Shown: positions 60,001 to 64,000 of the stretch, in pieces | How the letters are laid out: each line of letters opens with the position of its first letter | How positions within the stretch are numbered: the stretch's first letter is position 1 | Source of the DNA: Sabulibacter ruber | Lineage (GTDB): Bacteria; Bacteroidota; Bacteroidia; Cytophagales; Hymenobacteraceae | Reading direction: 5' to 3' | DNA length: 64,000 nucleotides | Assembly (NCBI RefSeq): GCF_017355955.1 | Contig: NZ_JAFFID010000005.1 | Location: 248,001-312,000 of the forward strand | The notes under the pieces: generated by a model | What the model was told of the DNA's origin: nothing | Databases searched by the model: none | Seen by the model: only the letters and a program-made list of their open reading frames with translations | Translations under genes and position numbers: made by a program

Positions 60001-60564
60001 ACCAGCACCAAGCCTTCGCTTCCGGCCAAAGGAGAGATTGTGCCCAAGGTAGCCGAGCAGAAGAAAGAGAACACCGTTCTGAAACTCACCGCCACCTATA
60101 CCCACGAGGGCGGCACGGGGCTCAAGCCTTTGATGGGCTCCAACGCTGTTCAACTAAGAAGCAACCGGGTAGATGTTTCTGACTTCAAGCAGGTAAAGGG
60201 TTTTGCCAGCAGAGATTCCTCAGGCAGCAAGTACCTGGTGTTTCCTACCAGTGAAGGCTGGATCAAAGAGACGCTGGATTTGACAGACATTGCTTCTATT
60301 GATCTGGTAGCGGTGAACAGCGGTTACCTGGGCACTTATGCCGTGGAAGTGAGAATTGGGCAGGTAAACGGCCAGAAAATAGGAAGCGGACGCATGGCCT
60401 TCGGGATAAAAGGGCAAATCGTGAGCACTTCTATTCCTATCCGGGTTCCTCTCAATTTGCGCACCACCGATGTGTACATCATCTGTAAAGAAGTAAAGGC
60501 CGGCGGAAATAACAGGCCGCTTTTGAAGACGGTCATTTTTACCCCACAGGGTAGAAACATCTGA
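57085..60564 (+). CDS. ThuA / sugar dehydrogenase / PKD / cytochrome c multidomain lipoprotein
   Basis: A 1159-residue lipoprotein (LLGFLLFSCGNK, Cys51). Domains in order: ThuA-like (about 58-275; ILVFSKTSGYHHASIADGNR, GGGFVGVHSATDTEYGW), glucose/sorbosone dehydrogenase beta-propeller (about 295-740; GLMGLAKDPDFEKNNFIYLY, MGHRNPYRISVDQ), a PKD domain (about 745-830), cytochrome c with CKGCH at 899-903, and a C-terminal beta domain resembling CBM6. It is likely a periplasmic oxidase of a glycoside coupled to respiration. An alternative start is ATG 57196. It may start a second transcript. Confidence 0.88.
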   Translation: MKSSVKSLLILGKPFFTLIRLLCTKTPVSTGQNLSWLMACLLGFLLFSCGNKREGDPRILVFSKTSGYHHASIADGNRAIVELGKKNGFAVDTTTNAEYFQEDSLKKYAAVVFMSTTGDVLNHYQEADFERYIQAGGGFVGVHSATDTEYGWGWYGRLVGAYFASHPDQQEAIVRVTDEKHPATEGLPKEWKRKDEWYNFKNLSKDVKVLLTLDEKTYKGGTNGANHPAAWYHEFEGGRAFYTALGHTEESYKDDLFLQHLLKGIEYAMGDNEELDYEKVTALRVPEENRFVKTVLTQGKFTEPTEMTILPNLDVLVAQRRGELMLYNQSNGSLQQAGFLDVYHTSSSDANAEEGLMGLAKDPDFEKNNFIYLYYSPADTSVNRLSRFVFQNGKLDMASEKIILQLYSQRQICCHTGGSIAFGPDKLLYLSTGDNSTPFDEKGQTYTNQGYAPLDDRPGHLQYDARRTSGNTNDLRGKVIRIKVNEDGSYDIPKGNLFPKNQAKTRPEIYTMGHRNPYRISVDQKTGFLYWGEVGPDAKTDSLATRGPKGYDEVNQARKAGNYGWPLFVANNYPYHRYNYGTGVSGETFNPARPVNDSRNNTGIVNLPPAQPAFIWYPYDASPEFPQVGTGGRNAMAGPVYYTDMFPEKTRYAQYYHGKLFIYDWIRDWIKVVTMKENGDFDKMEPFMENEKFAAIMDMEVGPDGKLYILEYGKGWFTGNPDAALSRVDYLSGNRPPKITNLSVDRQSGMLPFTVTATVEVADPEKDNLRYLWTINGLKKLTDTPQLEHTFTRAGDYDIQVEVTDVEKATSGTRTVTVYAGNEQPDVVVALPGNRSFYFEGTPIKYQVHVVTPGGQVKPQNLFVSAEYVEGKDLAGASMGHQVASATLVGRTLMENSDCKGCHKIDEKSIGPAYVDVSKRYLKDPKATSHLTNKIIKGGGGVWGENAMPAHPDMSEADARQIVSWILSLASPTSTKPSLPAKGEIVPKVAEQKKENTVLKLTATYTHEGGTGLKPLMGSNAVQLRSNRVDVSDFKQVKGFASRDSSGSKYLVFPTSEGWIKETLDLTDIASIDLVAVNSGYLGTYAVEVRIGQVNGQKIGSGRMAFGIKGQIVSTSIPIRVPLNLRTTDVYIICKEVKAGGNNRPLLKTVIFTPQGRNI

Positions 60565-60638
60565 TCTTAACCGGGCTTCAACAAACCAAAAGATACCCAT
60601 TATTCCTATTTCAATAAGTAAACACAAACCAGGAAAAA

Positions 60639-61799
60639 ATGACAAACCAGAAACTCAGGCTGGGGATGATAGGTGGAGGGCAGGGAGCCTTTATCGGAGC
60701 CGTTCACCGCATTGCCGCCCGCATAGACGGAGAGTACGAATTAGTATGTGGTGCTTTCAGCAGCAACCCAGAGAAATCAAAAGCCAGCGGCGAACTGCTG
60801 GGCCTTTCCCCCGAGAGAGTCTATGGTTCCTATCAGGAGCTTTACGAGAAAGAAAAGCAACTCCCCGAGGACCAGCGCGTGCAGGTCATCAGCATTGTGA
60901 CCCCCAATCACGTGCACTTTGAGCCCACCAAGCTGGCGCTGGAAAGCGGCTTCCACGTGATCCTGGACAAGCCCATGACCTTCTCTTTGGCCGAGGCGCT
61001 GGAACTGCGCGAAGTGGTGCAACGCACGGGCAACCTGTTCTGCCTTACGCACACCTACACCGGCTACCCCATGGTGAAAGAAGCCAAACAACTGGTGGCC
61101 TCTGGTAAGCTGGGCAAAATCAGGAAAGTGTACGTGGAGTATCCGCAGGGCTGGTTGAGCACTTTTGAGGAAGGTGGAGACAACAAACAAGCCGCGTGGC
61201 GCACCGATCCGAACCAAAGCGGGATAGCCGGTGCCATGGGAGACATTGGTACGCACGCCTTTAACTTGGCCGAGTACGTGTCTGGCCTGGAAGTAACCCA
61301 GATCTGCGCCGACATCAACACCGTGGTGGAAGGCCGCCTGCTGGACGATGACGGCGCCGCCCTGCTCAAATTCAACAACGGGGCCAGTGGCGTGCTGTTT
61401 GCTACCCAGATTGCGGCCGGTGAGGAAAACAACGTCAGAATCAGGGTCTATGGCGAGCACGGCGGCCTGGAGTGGCAGCAAGACATCGCCAATACCTTAT
61501 TGGTGAAATGGCTGGACCGCCCCGCCGAGATTGTGCGCACCGGCAGCGGCTACGTGGGTTCCTATGCCAAACACAACAGCCGTACGCCCGGCGGTCACCC
61601 CGAGGGGTACCTGGAGGCCTTTGCCAACCTGTACCGCAACTTCGCTTTGACCATCAAGGCCAGACTGCAGGGCCAGGAGCCGCAGCCCGAGTGGCTAGAT
61701 TTCCCCGGCATAGAAGAAGGGGTGCGCGGCATGGCCTTCATTGAAAACGTGATTGCCGCCGGCCAATCAGAAACCAAGTGGAACCAATTCACCATCTAG
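60639..61799 (+). CDS. Gfo/Idh/MocA-family NAD(P)-dependent oxidoreductase
   Basis: A 386-residue cytoplasmic enzyme with the N-terminal nucleotide fold GMIGGGQGAFIGAVHRIAAR. VISIVTPNHVHFEPTKLALE and HVILDKPMTFSLAEALEL carry the DKP motif with catalytic-type Lys. GAMGDIGTHAFNLAEYVSGL is the substrate-side GDxGxH motif. Such enzymes oxidise or reduce sugar hydroxyls, often at C3. The gene is followed after 8 bases by the isomerase gene, so the two are co-transcribed. There is no signal peptide, so it works on imported sugars. Confidence 0.93.
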   Translation: MTNQKLRLGMIGGGQGAFIGAVHRIAARIDGEYELVCGAFSSNPEKSKASGELLGLSPERVYGSYQELYEKEKQLPEDQRVQVISIVTPNHVHFEPTKLALESGFHVILDKPMTFSLAEALELREVVQRTGNLFCLTHTYTGYPMVKEAKQLVASGKLGKIRKVYVEYPQGWLSTFEEGGDNKQAAWRTDPNQSGIAGAMGDIGTHAFNLAEYVSGLEVTQICADINTVVEGRLLDDDGAALLKFNNGASGVLFATQIAAGEENNVRIRVYGEHGGLEWQQDIANTLLVKWLDRPAEIVRTGSGYVGSYAKHNSRTPGGHPEGYLEAFANLYRNFALTIKARLQGQEPQPEWLDFPGIEEGVRGMAFIENVIAAGQSETKWNQFTI

Positions 61800-61807
61800 C
61801 ATAAACT

Positions 61808-62863
61808 ATGACTACCATAAAAGGACCCGCCATTTTCCTGGCCCAGTTTCTGGGAGATCAGCCGCCGTTCAATGATTTAAATTCTATTTGCCAGTGGGCC
61901 AAAAGCCTGGGATTTATAGGCATTCAGATTCCTACCTGGGCTACCAGCTACTTTGACCTGCAGAAAGCCGCCGAAAGCAAAACCTACGCCGATGAAATCA
62001 AAGGCCTGGTGGAAAGCCACGGCTTGCAGATCACCGAGCTTTCTACCCACCTGCAAGGGCAATTGGTGGCCGTGAACCCGGCCTATGACCAATTGTTTGA
62101 CGGCTTCGCGCCCGAGGCGTACCGCAACAACCCCAAAGCCCGCACCGAGTGGGCCGTGCAACAACTCACGTATGCCGCGCAGGCATCCCGAAACCTGGGC
62201 TTAAACGCCAGTGCTTCGTTCAGCGGGGCTTTGCTGTGGCACACCGTATATCCCTGGCCGCAACGCCCTGCCGGTCTGGTAGAGGCGGGTTTCACTGAAC
62301 TGGCCAAACGCTGGACACCTATCCTGGATATCTATGACGAGCATGGCGTGGACCTTTGCTATGAGATTCACCCCGGCGAAGACCTGCACGACGGTATTTC
62401 CTATGAGATGTTCCTGGAGAAGGTGAACAACCACCCGCGCGCGTGTCTGCTGTATGATCCATCGCACTTTGTGTTGCAGTGCCTGGATTACCTGGCCTAC
62501 ATTGATCACTACCATGAGCGCATCAAGATGTTCCATGTGAAGGATGCCGAGTTCAACCCCACCGGCAAACAGGGCGTGTACGGGGGCTACCAGAGCTGGA
62601 TCAACCGGGCAGGCCGTTTCCGTTCCCTGGGCGATGGACAGGTAGATTTCAAGGCTGTTTTCAGTAAACTGGCCGCTTACGATTTCAAAGGCTGGGCCGT
62701 GATGGAGTGGGAGTGCGCCATCAAACACCCCGAAGACGGAGCCCGCGAAGGTGCTATCTTCATCAAGGACCACATCATCCGGGTTACCGAGAAAGCCTTT
62801 GATGATTTCGCCGCCTCTGGAATTGATGAGGCTTTAAACAAGCAGATTCTGGGCTTGTCATAG
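61808..62863 (+). CDS. Sugar phosphate isomerase/epimerase (xylose isomerase-like TIM barrel)
   Basis: A 351-residue TIM-barrel enzyme. Metal-site residues of the family are visible: CYEIHPGED (Glu), LLYDPSHFVLQ (Asp, His), IKMFHVKDAEF (His, Asp) and VMEWECAIKHPE (Glu). Members isomerise or epimerise free or keto sugars, or act as lyases on 3-keto-glucosides. Tight coupling to the Gfo/Idh/MocA gene supports a role in the same oxidised-sugar pathway. Confidence 0.9.
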   Translation: MTTIKGPAIFLAQFLGDQPPFNDLNSICQWAKSLGFIGIQIPTWATSYFDLQKAAESKTYADEIKGLVESHGLQITELSTHLQGQLVAVNPAYDQLFDGFAPEAYRNNPKARTEWAVQQLTYAAQASRNLGLNASASFSGALLWHTVYPWPQRPAGLVEAGFTELAKRWTPILDIYDEHGVDLCYEIHPGEDLHDGISYEMFLEKVNNHPRACLLYDPSHFVLQCLDYLAYIDHYHERIKMFHVKDAEFNPTGKQGVYGGYQSWINRAGRFRSLGDGQVDFKAVFSKLAAYDFKGWAVMEWECAIKHPEDGAREGAIFIKDHIIRVTEKAFDDFAASGIDEALNKQILGLS

Positions 62864-62967
62864 CCCAACGTGCATCGCGGCCACCGCGGAAATTGCACCA
62901 CCTAAATTGGCTTTTTACCTGAATCTGAGATCAGGTTCAGATAGTGTTTGCTTAAAAGATGATGGAG

Positions 62968-63005
62968 TTGCTTTCTGGAACTGCCGGTGCAGGACCAGAA
63001 AGCAA
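62968..63005. repeat. Intergenic hairpin
   Basis: TTGCTTTCTGG pairs perfectly with CCAGAAAGCAA around a 16-nt loop, between the isomerase and MFS genes. There is no T tract, so a role as attenuator or mRNA-stability element is possible. Confidence 0.55.
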
Positions 63006-63060
63006 TTTCCTGTTGCCTGTCTATTCTTCACGCGTCTAACCATCCAACAAACAAAGCCTT

Positions 63061-64000
63061 ATGCAAAACATCCAACGTTCAAAGCTCTTTTGGGCAAGCT
63101 GTTTAGCCCTTTTGGTGACTTCATTGTCTTTCGGGATCAGGGCCGGTATCCTGAGTCAGTTAGGGGTTGATTTTCAATTGAATGCCTCTCAGTTGAGTAC
63201 CATCACCGCCACAGCATTCTGGGGTTTTCCCCTGGCCATTGTGGTAGGAGGCTTTGTAGTGGATGCCATTGGCATGAAGCGCCTGTTGGTAGCTGCGTTT
63301 GTCCTGCACCTGCTGGGTATTCTGCTCACGATCTTTGCCCAGGGGTATTGGACGTTGTTTCTCTCTACTCTATGCGTGGGCCTGGCAAACGGAACGGTAG
63401 AAGCTGCCTGTAACCCTTTAGTGGCCACCCTGTACCCAGACAACAAAACCACCCGCCTTAACTACTTTCACCTGTGGTTCCCCGGTGGGGCAGTGATTGG
63501 AACCCTGCTGGTGTTTCTCTTCACCAGCCTGGGCATTAGTTGGCAATTGCAGGTAGCTGTGATGCTCATTCCCACTTTGATTTACGGCTTCCTGTTCTTC
63601 AAGCTTGATTTCCCGGTGACCGAACGCGTGGCCTCAGGGTACACCACCGCTGATATGTACAAGGCCGTATTATCACCCTTGTTCATCTTCATGTTCATCT
63701 GCATGTTTGGAACAGCCATTACCGAGCTGTTTACCGGCCAATGGATTGATGTGCTCCTGAAAAACGTCACCGACAACGCACTTCTGATCCTGACGCTTAC
63801 CGCTGGGGTACAGGTATTGGGCCGTGGTTTAGCGGAGCCAGTGGTGCACCGGTTGAGTCCGTCTGGGGTGCTGTGCATTTCGGCCGTTCTATCGGCGCTG
63901 GGGCTGTATTTGTTGAGTACCTTAACGGGTAGTTCTATTTTCCTGGCCGCCATCATCTTTGGTTTAGGGGTGACCTATTTCTGGCCTACCATGATCGGGT
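63061..64000 (+). CDS. MFS transporter, N-terminal part (cut by window end)
   Basis: ATG 63061 begins a frame that stays open to the window end (313 codons). The protein is very hydrophobic, with about nine membrane segments visible, beginning WASCLALLVTSLSFGIRAGI. GFVVDAIGMKRLLVAAFVLH is the loop 2-3 motif of the major facilitator superfamily (D-x-x-G-x-K/R-R). EAACNPLVATLYPDNKTTRL is a further loop. By position it probably imports the sugar handled by the cluster. The missing C-terminal third prevents a subfamily call. Confidence 0.88.
   Translation, partial: MQNIQRSKLFWASCLALLVTSLSFGIRAGILSQLGVDFQLNASQLSTITATAFWGFPLAIVVGGFVVDAIGMKRLLVAAFVLHLLGILLTIFAQGYWTLFLSTLCVGLANGTVEAACNPLVATLYPDNKTTRLNYFHLWFPGGAVIGTLLVFLFTSLGISWQLQVAVMLIPTLIYGFLFFKLDFPVTERVASGYTTADMYKAVLSPLFIFMFICMFGTAITELFTGQWIDVLLKNVTDNALLILTLTAGVQVLGRGLAEPVVHRLSPSGVLCISAVLSALGLYLLSTLTGSSIFLAAIIFGLGVTYFWPTMIG

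Noticed and set aside
1..64000. CRISPR arrays, rRNA operons, complete insertion sequences, prophage genes
   Set aside because: No regularly spaced identical repeats, no rRNA sequence, and no transposase, integrase or phage structural gene was recognised in any frame.

Overview
The window reads as a chromosome segment of a Bacteroidota bacterium, probably order Cytophagales, family Hymenobacteraceae (an inference from overall protein style, not from a marker gene). Supporting signs are the Bacteroidota promoter form TAnnTTTG (clear before the tRNA-Ser at 6087-6094 and before mltG at 2630-2637), DUF1080 and ThuA sugar proteins, DUF1572 and DUF6624 proteins, and many PAS kinases. The replicon type and exact taxon cannot be read from the sequence.

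Layout. 1-6.2 kb is core: the end of a luciferase-like monooxygenase, an LpxL-type acyltransferase, a YciO-like protein, MltG, a DUF6624 lipoprotein, a thioesterase overlapping a YihY membrane protein, then tRNA-Ser(TGA). 6.2-13.5 kb is a block of different character: an S41 protease flanked by two copies of an ~85-bp repeat, two secreted serine hydrolases plus the remnant of a third, a decayed alcohol dehydrogenase end, and a CadC/ToxR-like membrane regulator whose upstream region has four TAGAA repeats spaced exactly 11 bp. After an SDR reductase comes the most unusual part, 14.78-19.03 kb: an AT-rich run of seven small same-strand genes separated by palindromic sites. The left and right ends of each cassette are complementary to each other, as expected for integron gene cassettes. 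No integrase is present, so this looks like a CALIN (cluster of attC sites lacking an integrase).

19.1-22.1 kb holds a GH13 enzyme and an AraC-type regulator. 22.2-33.1 kb is a complete high-affinity potassium uptake locus on the minus strand: NtrC-type sigma-54 regulator, a hidden 31-codon membrane peptide, kdpF, kdpA, kdpB, kdpC, a porin, a KdpD N-terminal sensor without kinase, and a separate histidine kinase. The regulator ends in its own terminator, and a sigma-54-like promoter lies just before the structural genes, so this locus appears rewired from the OmpR-type KdpE to sigma-54 control. A short dispersed palindromic repeat occupies most gene junctions in the locus.

33.3-51.0 kb carries miscellaneous genes: GNAT, a membrane methyltransferase, DUF1572/DinB, DUF1259, a 2208-residue soluble PAS/GAF histidine kinase, a flavodoxin-fold reductase, a second PAS kinase and a group III truncated hemoglobin. 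52.0-64.0 kb is a plus-strand sugar cluster: two DUF1080 proteins, two secreted quinoprotein-like dehydrogenases with fused cytochrome c domains (one also with ThuA), a Gfo/Idh/MocA oxidoreductase, a xylose-isomerase-like TIM-barrel protein and the start of an MFS transporter. Together they suggest uptake and breakdown of glycosides through oxidised (3-keto) sugars.
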